A stretch of 64,000 nt of DNA. Origin: Promicromonospora sukumoe 327MFSha3.1 (GTDB lineage: Bacteria > Actinomycetota > Actinomycetes > Actinomycetales > Cellulomonadaceae). The notes under the pieces are model-generated. The model was given only the letters and a program-made list of their open reading frames with translations, ran no database searches and was not told the origin of the DNA. The stretch covers positions 1-64,000 of the forward strand of contig NZ_ARQM01000010.1 in the NCBI RefSeq assembly GCF_000385135.1, given 5' to 3'. How positions within the stretch are numbered: the stretch's first letter is position 1; every line of letters starts with the position of its first letter. Position numbers and translations under genes: made by a program. This document shows positions 52,468-61,236 of this stretch, one piece after another.

Positions 52468-52487
52468 AGCGGAAGGAAGCCCAGACG

Positions 52488-53780
52488 ATGACCCGAGCGA
52501 TGCGACGTTCCCTGGCGGCGGCAACCGGAGCACTGCTTGTCGCGGCCACGACGGCGGCCTGCGGCGGTGGTGGTAGCGGTGACAGCGAGGGTGACGGCAC
52601 CCTCAGCGTCTGGATCATGCAGGGCACCAACCCCGACGCGGAAGACTTCTTCGCCGACGTCTCCACGGCGTTCGAGGAGGAGACGGGCGCGACGCTCGAC
52701 GTCGAGTTCGTCGAGTGGGGCGACGCCCACGACCGGTTCGTCACCTCCATCGCGGGCGGGACCACCCCCGACGTCGCCGAGACCGGCACCACCTGGACCC
52801 CCGAGTTCGCCGACGCGGGCGCGCTCGCGCCCCTCGACGAGTACGTGGACGGCGCCGGTGTCACCGACGACCTGGTCGAGGGCCTCGTCGAGGCGGGCAC
52901 CTACGACGAGCAGCTCTACGGCATGCCCTGGTACGCCGGCGTGCGCTCGCTCGTCTACAACACGGAGATGTTCGAGCAGGCCGGCGTCGAGCCGCCCACC
53001 ACGTGGGCCGAGCTGGAGGACGCCGCGGCCGCGCTGAAGAAGGAGTTCCCCGACAAGGTCGCCGTCGCGGTCCCCGGGGACGCCGAGTTCACGGTCTACC
53101 CGTGGGTGTGGGCGGCCGGCGGAGAGGTCGCCACGCTGGACGGCGACACCTGGACCTCGGGCCTCGACAGCCCGGAGGCGCAGGAGGGCATCGGGTTCTG
53201 GACGGGCCTGGCCACCGAGGGCGGGTACTCCTCCAGCGGCGCCACCACCTGGCGCGAGACCGACGTGCTCGACTCGTTCGCCGCGGGCGACGTGGGCATG
53301 GCCGTCATGGGGTCGTGGACCCCGGGCGCGATCGTCGAGGCCAACCCCGACATGGAGGGCAAGTTCGCCGCCGTGCCGATCCCCGGCCAGGACGGCGGCA
53401 TCGCCCCGTCCGTGCTCGGCGGGTCGCACCTGAGCATGTTCGAGACGGCCGACGACAAGGACCTCGCCTGGACGTTCGTCGAGATGATGACGACCGGTGA
53501 GTTCGCGCAGCAGTGGGCCGAGCAGTCCGGGTACTTCCCGGGGCAGGTGTCGCTGCTGGACGAGACCCTGGCCAGCACCGACCCGCTGGTGGCCCCCTTC
53601 GCCGAGCAGTTCGTCGACGGCGGCGCGTCCGTCCCGGCAGCGCCCACCTACGGCGCGGTGCAGGCCAAGCTCACCACCAGCACGATGATGCAGTCGATCC
53701 TCTCGGGTGACGCCGACGTCGCCACGGCGTCGACCGCCGCCGCCGAGGAGATGACGAGCATCCTGAACGGCGCTGGATGA
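52488..53780 (+). CDS. carbohydrate ABC transporter substrate-binding lipoprotein
   Basis: The 430-residue protein has a lipoprotein signal (LLVAATTAACGGGG, Cys near residue 25) and the type 1 sugar-binding fold: LSVWIMQGTNPDAEDFFADV, DVEFVEWGDAHDRFVTSIAGG, YGMPWYAGVRSLVYNTEMFE. By context it binds a cell-wall amino sugar, perhaps GlcNAc-MurNAc or a chitobiose, because nagZ and murQ follow. ATG with GGAAGGAAG upstream. It overlaps the first permease gene by 4 bases. Confidence 0.92.
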   Translation: MTRAMRRSLAAATGALLVAATTAACGGGGSGDSEGDGTLSVWIMQGTNPDAEDFFADVSTAFEEETGATLDVEFVEWGDAHDRFVTSIAGGTTPDVAETGTTWTPEFADAGALAPLDEYVDGAGVTDDLVEGLVEAGTYDEQLYGMPWYAGVRSLVYNTEMFEQAGVEPPTTWAELEDAAAALKKEFPDKVAVAVPGDAEFTVYPWVWAAGGEVATLDGDTWTSGLDSPEAQEGIGFWTGLATEGGYSSSGATTWRETDVLDSFAAGDVGMAVMGSWTPGAIVEANPDMEGKFAAVPIPGQDGGIAPSVLGGSHLSMFETADDKDLAWTFVEMMTTGEFAQQWAEQSGYFPGQVSLLDETLASTDPLVAPFAEQFVDGGASVPAAPTYGAVQAKLTTSTMMQSILSGDADVATASTAAAEEMTSILNGAG

Positions 53781-54778
53781 CGGCGCCCGCCCCGCCCACG
53801 CCCTCGACGCCCATGCCCTCGACGCGCGCAGCGGCCCCCGACGGGGCCGGTGCGGCCGGCGGGGTGGCCGGCGGATGGGCGGGACGGGCCCGGGCCGCCG
53901 CCGTGCGGCCCTGGCTGCTGCTCGCGCCCGCGCTGCTGGTCCTGGCGGTCCTGCTGCTGTGGCCGCTGGTGCGGGTGGGCCTGTTCTCGCTGCAGGACTA
54001 CGGCCTGCGCGAGATCACCACGGGTGAGCCCAACTGGATCGGCCTGGAGAACTACCGCGAGATCCTGGCGACGCCCGAGCTGTGGACGGTGGTGCTGCCC
54101 AACACCGTCGGGTTCGCCGTGCTGTCCGTGGTCGGCACCGTCGCCTTCGGCACCGCGGTCGCGGTGCTGCTCGCGTCGCTCGGCACCTTCTGGCGCACCG
54201 TCACCTCCAGCGCGATCATGGCGGCCTGGGCCATGCCCGCCGTCACCGGCACGTACGTGTGGGTGTGGATCTTCGACGCCGACCGTGGCGTCTTCAACGA
54301 CGTCCTGATGAACCTCGGGCTGCTGGACGACCCGACCAACTGGTTCACCAACCGGTGGACGTTCTACGCGATCGTGCTGCTCAACGTGATCCACCACGGC
54401 TTCCCGTTCGTGGCCGTGACCGTGCTCGCGGGGCTGCTCGGCGTGCCGAAGGAGATGCTGGAGGCCGCCGAGATGGACGGCGCCGGCTCGTTCCGGCGGT
54501 TCTTCTCGATCGTCGTGCCGCAGCTGCGGCAGGTGTTCGCCGTCGTGATCATCCTGTCGACCATCTGGGACTTCAAGGTGTTCGCGCAGGTCTACCTCAT
54601 GCCTGGCGGCGCGGGCTCCAACAGGTCCGTGCTCAACCTGGGCGTGTGGTCCTACGTCGAGTCGTTCGGGCAGAACCGGTACGGCTTCGGCTCGGCGATC
54701 GCCGTGCTGCTGACCCTGCTGCTGCTCGCCATCACCGCGGTCTACGTGCGGACCGTCCTGGCGGAGGAGGAACGATGA
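53777..54778 (+). CDS. carbohydrate ABC transporter permease 1
   Basis: The 333-residue permease has six membrane segments and the EAA loop KEMLEAAEMDGAGSFRRFFSIV near residue 225 that docks the ATPase. A Pro/Ala-rich cytoplasmic N-terminus of about 40 residues precedes the first segment. It shares ATGA overlaps with both neighbours. No ATPase gene lies in the operon, so a shared MsiK-type ATPase encoded elsewhere is expected, as is usual in actinobacteria. Confidence 0.93.
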   Translation: MTAPAPPTPSTPMPSTRAAAPDGAGAAGGVAGGWAGRARAAAVRPWLLLAPALLVLAVLLLWPLVRVGLFSLQDYGLREITTGEPNWIGLENYREILATPELWTVVLPNTVGFAVLSVVGTVAFGTAVAVLLASLGTFWRTVTSSAIMAAWAMPAVTGTYVWVWIFDADRGVFNDVLMNLGLLDDPTNWFTNRWTFYAIVLLNVIHHGFPFVAVTVLAGLLGVPKEMLEAAEMDGAGSFRRFFSIVVPQLRQVFAVVIILSTIWDFKVFAQVYLMPGGAGSNRSVLNLGVWSYVESFGQNRYGFGSAIAVLLTLLLLAITAVYVRTVLAEEER

Positions 54779-55671
54779 GCGCCACCCGCACGCCCCCGCG
54801 CGCGGTGAGCCGCACCCGGCCGGGCCCGCAGGTGCTGCGGCGCGGCGGGCGCCGGTCGCCCCTGCGGCAGCTCGGCAAGGGCGTGCTCGTGGCGCTGCTG
54901 CTCGTGTTCACGCTGTTCCCCGTCTACTGGATGCTGAACAGCTCGCTCGACGCGCAGGCCGGGCACACCAGCAGCTTCTGGCCCGCAGAGCCCACGCTCG
55001 AGCACTACGTGTTCGTGCTCACGGAGGGCGGGTTCGGCACCTTCCTGCGCAACTCCCTGCTCGTCGCGCTCGGCACCGTGGTCATCTCCTCGGCGCTCGC
55101 GCTGCTCGCGTCGGTGGCGGTGGCCCGCTTCCGGTTCCGGATGCGCACCCAGATCCTGATGCTGGTGCTCATCGTGCAGATGGTGCCGCTCGAGGCGCTC
55201 GTGATCCCGCTGTTCGTGCAGGTCCGCGACCTCCAGCTCCTGGAGACCCTGACCGGCCTGATCGTCGTGTACGTCGCGCTCGCCCTGCCGTTCGGCATCT
55301 GGATGCTCCGCGGGTTCGTGGCGGCAGTGCCGGTCGAGCTGGAGGAGGCCGCCTACCTCGACGGCGCGAGCTGGGGCCGCATGTTCTGGTCCGTGCTGCT
55401 GCCCCTGGTGGCACCCGGGCTGGTCGCCACCAGCATCTTCGGCTTCATCACCGCGTGGAACGAGTTCATCTTCGCGATGACGATGCTCGGCGGGGCGACC
55501 GAGAACTACACGGTGGCGATCGGGCTGCGCTCGTTCTTCGGCGTCCACTCCAACGACTGGGGCGCCATCATGGCGGCCTCCACGATCATCACGGTGCCGG
55601 TGATGATCTTCTTCATCCTGGTCCAGCGCCGGCTCGCCTCGGGTCTGACGGCGGGGGCCGTGAAGGAATGA
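54775..55671 (+). CDS. carbohydrate ABC transporter permease 2
   Basis: The 298-residue permease has six membrane segments and the EAA loop VELEEAAYLDGASWGRMFWSV near residue 190. It pairs with permease 1. ATG start overlaps the upstream stop codon. Downstream, a 17-base tandem duplication separates it from nagZ. Confidence 0.93.
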   Translation: MSATRTPPRAVSRTRPGPQVLRRGGRRSPLRQLGKGVLVALLLVFTLFPVYWMLNSSLDAQAGHTSSFWPAEPTLEHYVFVLTEGGFGTFLRNSLLVALGTVVISSALALLASVAVARFRFRMRTQILMLVLIVQMVPLEALVIPLFVQVRDLQLLETLTGLIVVYVALALPFGIWMLRGFVAAVPVELEEAAYLDGASWGRMFWSVLLPLVAPGLVATSIFGFITAWNEFIFAMTMLGGATENYTVAIGLRSFFGVHSNDWGAIMAASTIITVPVMIFFILVQRRLASGLTAGAVKE

Positions 55672-55709
55672 CCGGGGCTGAGGAATGACCGGGGCGGGGG
55701 AATGACCGA
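55666..55709 (+). repeat. 17-base tandem repeat duplicating an ATGACC start
   Basis: GGAATGACCGGGGC-type units begin near 55666, 55683 and 55700, so ATGACC occurs at 55668, 55685 and 55702. Only the last is in frame with nagZ. The first overlaps the permease stop codon just like the ATGA junctions elsewhere. Confidence 0.88.
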
Positions 55710-57549
55710 CGCGCCGGCGGGGCCGACCCGGACGGAGCGGGCCGTCAACGGCGTGCTCCTGCCGGGGTTCGAGAGCTCTGTCGGTGGCCCCGGCGGCTCC
55801 GGTGGCTCCGGCGGCTCCGGTGGTTCCGGCGGTCTCGGGGGCGCGGTCCCCGCCTGGCTGGCCGACGCCGCCCGGGCCGGGCTGGCCGGCGTCGTCTACT
55901 TCGCGCGGAACACGCCGGACGTCCCGACGACGGCGGCGCTCTCGGCTGCCCTGCACGCGATCTCGCCGGACCTGGTGATCGCCGTCGACGAGGAGGGCGG
56001 CGACGTGTCGCGGCTGGAGGCGGCCGACGGCTCGTCCCTGCCCGGGGCGGCCGCGCTCGGCGAGCTGCCGAGCACCATCTCGCTGGACGCCGGGCGGGCC
56101 CTCGGCCGCGTGCTCGCCGCGACCGGCATCGACCTGCTGCTCGGCCCGGTGCTCGACGTCGTCTCCGCCCCCGACAACCCCGTGATCGGGGTACGCGCGT
56201 TCGGCACCACGCCCGACGCCGTCGCGCGGCACGGGATCGCGTTCGCCCGCGGCGTGCGCAGCGCCGGCGTGGGCGTGTGCGGCAAGCACTTCCCCGGGCA
56301 CGGCGCCACCACGGTGGACTCGCACGTGGGCCTGCCCGTGGTGGACGAGCCGCTCGACGTGGTCCGGGAGCGTGACCTCGTGCCGTTCGCGCGGGCGCTG
56401 TGCCCCGAGGGGCGGGCTGGGCTGGACCGGGCTGGGCTGGACCGGTCTCGTGTTGATCAGTCGCGGCTCGACCAGTCTCGGCTCGACCAGTCGCGGCTCG
56501 ATGCGGTGATGACCGCGCACGTGCTCTTCCCCGCCGTCGGGCCGGCGCCCGCGTCCGTGGAGCCGGCGGCGACGCGCCTGCTGCGCGACCTCGGCCACGA
56601 CGGCCCGATCATCACCGACGCCCTGGACATGGGCGCGCTGCGCCAGCTCACCGGCTCGGTCGGCGAGGCCGCCGTCCGCGCGATCGAGGCCGGGGCCGAC
56701 CTGCTCTGCCTGGGCCTCGACCCCGGCCTGTACACCGAGTCGTACGACGCGCTGAGCCGGGCCGTCGCCGCCGGGCGTCTGCGTGTCGAGCGGCTCGAGG
56801 AGTCCGGGGCACGCACGCGCGCGATGGTCGCGGCGGTCCGCGACCGGCGGGCCGCCGCGGGAGCGGTGACGGACGCCGCGGTCGCGCGCCAGGCGCTCGC
56901 GGACCTGGCCGAGCTGGGGGCGGGCATCGCCGACGCCGTCGTGCACGTCTCGGGTGCGGGTCTGGTGCCGCTCGGGCCTGACGCCGCGCCCGACGTCGTC
57001 GACCTGCGGGTCCGGCTGGACCACGCCGCCGGACGCACGGCCCGGCACGTCCAGACCGCGATCGCCGCGCAGTGGCCCGGAGCCAGGATGTACCCGGAGA
57101 CGGACCCGCCCGGGGGGTCGTCCCAGGGGCCCGGACTGGACGATGATGGACTTCCAGTGCTTATTGCCCGATTCACCCGGTACGGTGTATCGGCGGATCT
57201 CGACAGGATCGGTACCGAACGTGGTGCAGAATTTCATGGAGGGCCTCCCGCGGAGGACCCTGCAGGTGCTCCGCGTCGTGCCGAACCGCTCGTCGTGATC
57301 ACCCGGGACCCCGTCCCGGGGTCGGCGGAACGCGCCCGGCTGGAGCGGCTGTGGGCCGTCCGACCGGACCTGGTGGTGGTGCACACGGGACTCCCGGGGC
57401 CGGTCGGGGACTGGTTCGGGACGCTGAGCGGTGGAGGCCCCGCGGTCGTGGTGGCGTGCGGGACCGGGCGGGCCAACGCGGCGGCTGCGGTGGCGCGCTT
57501 GAGCGGTCGCGGTCGCGGTCGAGCAGGAGCAGTCGAGAAATCGCAGTAG
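55702..57549 (+). CDS. nagZ: beta-N-acetylhexosaminidase (GH3, NagZ type)
   Basis: NagZ cleaves GlcNAc from muropeptides or GlcNAc-MurNAc. The 615-residue protein has the NagZ hallmark GKHFPGHGATTVDSHVGLP (about residue 195, with the catalytic His-Asp) and the nucleophile Asp in IITDALDMGALRQ. A C-terminal extension (from about residue 410) ends like the Gram-positive two-domain form. No signal peptide is seen, so the enzyme is likely cytoplasmic. Two low-complexity inserts are present: GGSGGSGG (about residues 28-47) and a DRSRVDQSRLDQ repeat (about 238-268). A stretch at 57130-57240 is AT-richer than the rest. Confidence 0.92.
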   Translation: MTDAPAGPTRTERAVNGVLLPGFESSVGGPGGSGGSGGSGGSGGLGGAVPAWLADAARAGLAGVVYFARNTPDVPTTAALSAALHAISPDLVIAVDEEGGDVSRLEAADGSSLPGAAALGELPSTISLDAGRALGRVLAATGIDLLLGPVLDVVSAPDNPVIGVRAFGTTPDAVARHGIAFARGVRSAGVGVCGKHFPGHGATTVDSHVGLPVVDEPLDVVRERDLVPFARALCPEGRAGLDRAGLDRSRVDQSRLDQSRLDQSRLDAVMTAHVLFPAVGPAPASVEPAATRLLRDLGHDGPIITDALDMGALRQLTGSVGEAAVRAIEAGADLLCLGLDPGLYTESYDALSRAVAAGRLRVERLEESGARTRAMVAAVRDRRAAAGAVTDAAVARQALADLAELGAGIADAVVHVSGAGLVPLGPDAAPDVVDLRVRLDHAAGRTARHVQTAIAAQWPGARMYPETDPPGGSSQGPGLDDDGLPVLIARFTRYGVSADLDRIGTERGAEFHGGPPAEDPAGAPRRAEPLVVITRDPVPGSAERARLERLWAVRPDLVVVHTGLPGPVGDWFGTLSGGGPAVVVACGTGRANAAAAVARLSGRGRGRAGAVEKSQ

Positions 57550-57583
57550 AGCAGTCCCGGTAGAGCAGTCCGGTAGAGCAGTC
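57546..57583 (+). repeat. 13-14 base tandem repeat between nagZ and murQ
   Basis: GTAGAGCAGTC occurs at 57546-57556, 57560-57570 and 57573-57583, starting inside the nagZ stop codon. It lies in the 93-base gap before murQ. Confidence 0.88.
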
Positions 57584-57642
57584 ATGTACGAAGAGCACGA
57601 AGTCCAAGAGCACAGAGCAAGAAGAACGAAGGGGGCTCACCG

Positions 57643-58602
57643 ATGATCGCGGAGGCGGGATTCGAACGGCACGCACAGTCGGCGCCGCGCCCGGTCTCAC
57701 CCACCGAGGAGCGCAACCCGCGCACCCGTGACATCGACGTGGTCTCCACGGCGGACATGGTGCGCATGATCACCGACGAGGACGCCGCCGTCATCGCCGC
57801 GGTGCGCGCGGCACACCCGCGCATCGTCGAGGCGATCGACCTGGCGGTGGAGGGGATCCGCGCCGGGGGTCGGGTGCACTACGTCGGTTCGGGCACGTCC
57901 GGCCGCATGGGCCTGCTCGACGCGGCCGAGCTCCTGCCCACCTACGGCGTGGGCGAGGAGATGTTCGTGCCGCACCTGGCCGGTGGCCTGGGCGCCTTCA
58001 AGAAGGCGGCCGAGGGCGCGGAGGACGACGTCGAGGCGGGCGCCGCGCTCGTGTCCGACGTCGGGCCCGCCGACGTCGTGTTCGGCATCGCGGCCAGCGG
58101 GAACACCCCGTACGTCGGGGGAGCGCTCGACATGGGCCGCTCGCGCGGGGCGGGCACCGTGCTGCTCGCGTCCAACCCCTTCGCCGCCCTGGCGCCGAAG
58201 GCCGACGTGCCGATCCTGGTGAACACGGGGCCGGAGGCCATCACGGGGTCCACCCGCATGAAGGCCGGCACCGCCCAGAAGATGGTGCTGAACACCTTCT
58301 CGACGGCCGTCATGGTGCGGCTCGGGAAGACCTACTCCAACCTCATGGTCGAGGTGCTCGCCACCAACGAGAAGCTGCGCAAGCGGCTGGTGCGCCTGCT
58401 CACGCAGGCCACGGACCTGGAGGCCGACGTGTGCGAGAACGCGCTCGCGGCGACCGACGGCGACCTGCGGGCCGCGCTCGTGATGCTCGTCGCGGGCGTC
58501 GACCGGTCCGCGGCGGTGGCGGCGCTCGCCGTCGAGCCCGGCGGGTTCGGCGGGCCGTCGGTCCGCGAGGCGCTGGCGCGGCTGGGCATCGAGCCGGCCT
58601 GA
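57643..58602 (+). CDS. murQ: N-acetylmuramic acid 6-phosphate etherase
   Basis: MurQ removes D-lactate from MurNAc-6-phosphate to give GlcNAc-6-phosphate. The 319-residue protein has the SIS-type core RVHYVGSGTSGRMGLLDAAEL near residue 78, the catalytic Glu in DAAELLPTYG, VVFGIAASGNTPYVGGALD and the signature GSTRMKAGTAQKMVLNTFST. ATG with AAGGGGG 7 bases upstream. Together with NagZ, the kinase and the RpiR regulator it completes a peptidoglycan amino-sugar salvage route. Confidence 0.95.
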   Translation: MIAEAGFERHAQSAPRPVSPTEERNPRTRDIDVVSTADMVRMITDEDAAVIAAVRAAHPRIVEAIDLAVEGIRAGGRVHYVGSGTSGRMGLLDAAELLPTYGVGEEMFVPHLAGGLGAFKKAAEGAEDDVEAGAALVSDVGPADVVFGIAASGNTPYVGGALDMGRSRGAGTVLLASNPFAALAPKADVPILVNTGPEAITGSTRMKAGTAQKMVLNTFSTAVMVRLGKTYSNLMVEVLATNEKLRKRLVRLLTQATDLEADVCENALAATDGDLRAALVMLVAGVDRSAAVAALAVEPGGFGGPSVREALARLGIEPA

Positions 58603-58646
58603 CTCGGGCGTCCGGCGGCAAGCCGCGTTCGGTATTAGGCAGCGAC

Positions 58647-58706
58647 GTCGGTAGTTCGCCTCGAGATCGGCACGGGCCTGTGCCGATCTCGAGGCGAACT
58701 ACCGAC
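58647..58706. terminator. 26-base-pair perfect hairpin between convergent genes
   Basis: Arms 58647-58672 and 58681-58706 are perfect complements and the pairing continues into the loop. murQ and the acetyltransferase gene converge here. Confidence 0.88.
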
Positions 58707-58733
58707 CCTGCTGGTCTTGCTGGTGGGGCTGGG

Positions 58734-59276
58734 TCAGGCCGCGGCGGGGGTCGGGCGCGTGCCCGCGTCGCGGACGTCCGCCGCGAGCTTGGCGACCAGG
58801 ATGTCGCCACCCTTGGTGAGCTGCTGCCCGCGCTCCGAGAAGCCGAGGCGGCCGTGGAAGCGCATCGACCCGGGGTTCGGCGGGTTCAGGTTGACCTCGC
58901 AGGTGACGACGTCGTGGCCCGCGGTGCGGGCGGCGTCGAACACGGCGTCGTAGAAGAGCTGGCCGATGCCGCGGCCACGGGCGCCCTCGCCCACCACGAT
59001 GCGGTCCACGTACAGGTGGTCCAGGCCGCGCTCCTCGAACCAGGCGTAGTTCTCGCCGGCCCAGTCCTCGCCGCCCTCGAGCGCGACGACGAAGCCGAGG
59101 GGGTCCGTGGGCGCCTCCGGGTCGACCGCGACCAGGGCGAGCGACGAGGCGTCGAGCAGCTCGGACATGTCGTCGGCCGGGGTGTCGGGTACGGCGGGCA
59201 CGGAGGCGTTGTTCAGCGTCACCAGGTGCGAGATGTCGGCGTCGGTCGCGGGGCGCAGGACGGTGGCCGTGGACAT
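58734..59276 (-). CDS. GNAT-family N-acetyltransferase
   Basis: The 180-residue protein has an N-terminal LRPATDADISHLVTLNNASV and the acetyl-CoA loop VVGEGARGRGIGQLFYDAVF near residue 100, followed by VTCEVNLNPPNPGSMRFHGRLGF. The NPPNPGSMRFH stretch is typical of a small-molecule GNAT group of unknown substrate. ATG at 59276 with TTGGAG upstream. It converges on murQ. Confidence 0.87.
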   Translation of the reverse strand: MSTATVLRPATDADISHLVTLNNASVPAVPDTPADDMSELLDASSLALVAVDPEAPTDPLGFVVALEGGEDWAGENYAWFEERGLDHLYVDRIVVGEGARGRGIGQLFYDAVFDAARTAGHDVVTCEVNLNPPNPGSMRFHGRLGFSERGQQLTKGGDILVAKLAADVRDAGTRPTPAAA

Positions 59277-59354
59277 GGCTCGATCACTCCAAGGAGTCGG
59301 CAGGGGAACCCGAAGACACTAGCCGCCGGGCCCCTCGCACGTCTGTGACCTGCG

Positions 59355-60161
59355 TCAAAGAGTGGTGGCGGTCACGCGCGGGCCGAAGACCGCCGTCCCC
59401 ACGCGCACGATCGTCGCCCCCTCCGCGACCGCGAGCTCCAGGTCGCCGGTCATGCCCATCGAGAGCTCCGTCGCGGAGCCCGTGCCCGGGGCACCCGACG
59501 CGAGCACGTCGTCCCGGATCGCGCGCAGCCGCGCGAACCCGGCCCGGACGGTCTGCTCGGCCTCGCCTTCCTGGCCTCCTTGGCCCTCGGCACCCGCGAG
59601 GCGCGCGCCGATCGTCATGAACCCGGTCAGGCGCAGGCCGGGCAGTGCGGCGACGGCGGTGGCGAGCGCGGCGGCGTCCTGCGGCTCGACGCCGGACTTG
59701 CTCTCCTCGCCGGTGACGTTGACCTGCACCATCACGTCCAGGGCCTGGTCGCCGGTGCGGTCGTCGCGCACGCAGCGGTCCGAGATCGCGCGGGCCAGCT
59801 CCAGCGAGTCCAGCGTCTCCAGGCCCGTGGCCGTCGCCAGCACCTGGTTGATCTTGTTGCGCTGCAGGTGACCGATCATGTGCACCTGCAGCGCGCCGTC
59901 GGCGACCCGGTCGGCCACGGCCGGCGCCTTCGCGACGAGCTCCTGCACGCGGTTCTCGCCGATCAGGTCGACACCCGCGGCCAGCGCCTCCAGCACGGCG
60001 TCCGCCGTCTGCGTCTTGGTCGCGACCAGGAGCCGCACCTCGTCCGGGCGGCGCCCGGCGGCGTCGGCGGCCGTGGCGATGCGCTCGCGGACGACGGCGA
60101 GCCGCCCGGCGACCGTGCCGGGCGACTGCTGGGCGGGGGTGAGCTGGGGCTGGTCGGACAC
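59355..60161 (-). CDS. yggS: pyridoxal phosphate homeostasis protein (YggS/PLPBP family)
   Basis: This 268-residue PLP-binding alanine racemase-like barrel has the PLP lysine in VRLLVATKTQTADAV (about residue 49), IGENRVQELVAKAP, VHMIGHLQRNKINQVL and ELSMGMTGDLELAVAEGAT. It keeps free PLP at safe levels and affects amino acid metabolism. GTG at 60161 lies 6 bases after TAGACT on the minus strand, so it is probably leaderless. It stands alone here rather than next to sepF or ftsZ, where actinobacterial homologues often lie. Confidence 0.92.
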   Translation of the reverse strand: MSDQPQLTPAQQSPGTVAGRLAVVRERIATAADAAGRRPDEVRLLVATKTQTADAVLEALAAGVDLIGENRVQELVAKAPAVADRVADGALQVHMIGHLQRNKINQVLATATGLETLDSLELARAISDRCVRDDRTGDQALDVMVQVNVTGEESKSGVEPQDAAALATAVAALPGLRLTGFMTIGARLAGAEGQGGQEGEAEQTVRAGFARLRAIRDDVLASGAPGTGSATELSMGMTGDLELAVAEGATIVRVGTAVFGPRVTATTL

Positions 60162-60300
60162 GGGGTGAGTCTATTTCGGCGTGCCGGGGCCGACGGACGT
60201 CGGCAGACTGGACGGGAGGTCACGGTGGGACGACGGCTCAGGGTCGGATCAGGGGGGTGCCTGGTTCCCTGACCTGCTGCTCTACGGAAGGATGGGTCCC

Positions 60301-60714
60301 ATGAGAACGCTGCTGAACATCATCTGGGTCATCTTCGCGGGGTTCGGGCTGTGGCTCGGGTACATGCTCGCGGGGATCATCTGCTGCCTGCTCATCGTCA
60401 CCATCCCGTTCGGCGTCGCGTCCTTCCGCATCGCGGGGTACGCCCTCTGGCCGTTCGGGCGCGAGGTCATCGAGAGCCCCCGCTCCGGCATCTTCTCGCT
60501 GATCGGAAACGTCATCTGGGTGATCGTCGCCGGCTGGTGGCTCGCGCTGGGCCACGTCATCACCGCGATCCCGCTGGTGATCTCCATCATCGGCATCCCG
60601 ATGGCCTGGGCGAACCTCAAGCTCATCCCGGTCTCGCTCATGCCGCTCGGCAAGCAGATCGTCCCGAGCGACGCCCTGCTGCCGACCTACCGCAAGCAGG
60701 TCGCCGCGGCCTGA
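60301..60714 (+). CDS. yccF: YccF-domain membrane protein
   Basis: The 137-residue protein consists of two copies of a YccF unit, each with paired membrane segments: NIIWVIFAGFGLWLGYMLAG then IPFGVASFRIAGYALWPFGR, and NVIWVIVAGWWLALGHVIT then IPMAWANLKLIPVSLMPLGK. Function is unknown; YccF proteins are inner-membrane. ATG at 60301 has GGAAGG at workable spacing, whereas ATG 60292 is too close to it. Confidence 0.9.
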   Translation: MRTLLNIIWVIFAGFGLWLGYMLAGIICCLLIVTIPFGVASFRIAGYALWPFGREVIESPRSGIFSLIGNVIWVIVAGWWLALGHVITAIPLVISIIGIPMAWANLKLIPVSLMPLGKQIVPSDALLPTYRKQVAAA

Positions 60715-60729
60715 CCGGCGCTGCGCTTC

Positions 60730-61236
60730 CTAGTCGCGGGCGATCGGGGCCGTGGTCCCGTTCGTGAGCTTCAGCAGGTCGGCCGGTGCGAGGCCCACGT
60801 CGAGCCCGCGCCGGCCGCCCGACACGTAGACGACGTCGAACGCCTCGGCGGACTCGTCCAGCACCGTCGCGTGCCGGGTCTTCTGCCCCAGCGGCGAGAT
60901 GCCGCCCACCACGTAGCCGGTGGCACGCTCGGCCGCCGCCGGGTCGGCCATCGCGGCCTTCTTGCCGCCCGCCGCGCGGGCCAGGGCCTTGAGGTCCAGC
61001 TTGCGGTCCACGGGCACGATGCCCACCACGAGCTTCCCGTCGACGTCGGCCAGCAGGGTCTTGAACACCTGCGGCGCGTCGACGCCGATCGCCTCCGCCG
61101 CCTCCATGCCGTAGCTGAGCTCGCTCGACGGGTCGTGCTCGTAGGGGTGCAGCGTGTGCGGCACGCCCGACTTCTCCAGGGTCACGACGGCAGGCGTCCC
61201 GTGGCTGGCGCGGGCGGACTTCGAGTTCTTGGCCAC
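60730..61236 (-). CDS. ybaK: Cys-tRNA(Pro)/Cys-tRNA(Cys) deacylase (YbaK type)
   Basis: YbaK hydrolyses mischarged Cys-tRNA(Pro). The 168-residue protein has the INS-superfamily core: EAAEAIGVDAPQVFKTLLAD with the key Lys, DLKALARAAGGKKAAMADP and GYVVGGISPLGQK. The GTG at 61236 lies 6 bases after CACAAT on the minus strand, suggesting a leaderless mRNA. It converges on yccF with a 15-base gap. Confidence 0.93.
   Translation of the reverse strand: MAKNSKSARASHGTPAVVTLEKSGVPHTLHPYEHDPSSELSYGMEAAEAIGVDAPQVFKTLLADVDGKLVVGIVPVDRKLDLKALARAAGGKKAAMADPAAAERATGYVVGGISPLGQKTRHATVLDESAEAFDVVYVSGGRRGLDVGLAPADLLKLTNGTTAPIARD

Noticed and set aside
54742-57585. 947-codon open frame opposite permease 2 and nagZ
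   Set aside because: It is a shadow of the plus-strand genes; the AT-rich island at 57130-57240 gives it a locally protein-like look, but no domain is seen.
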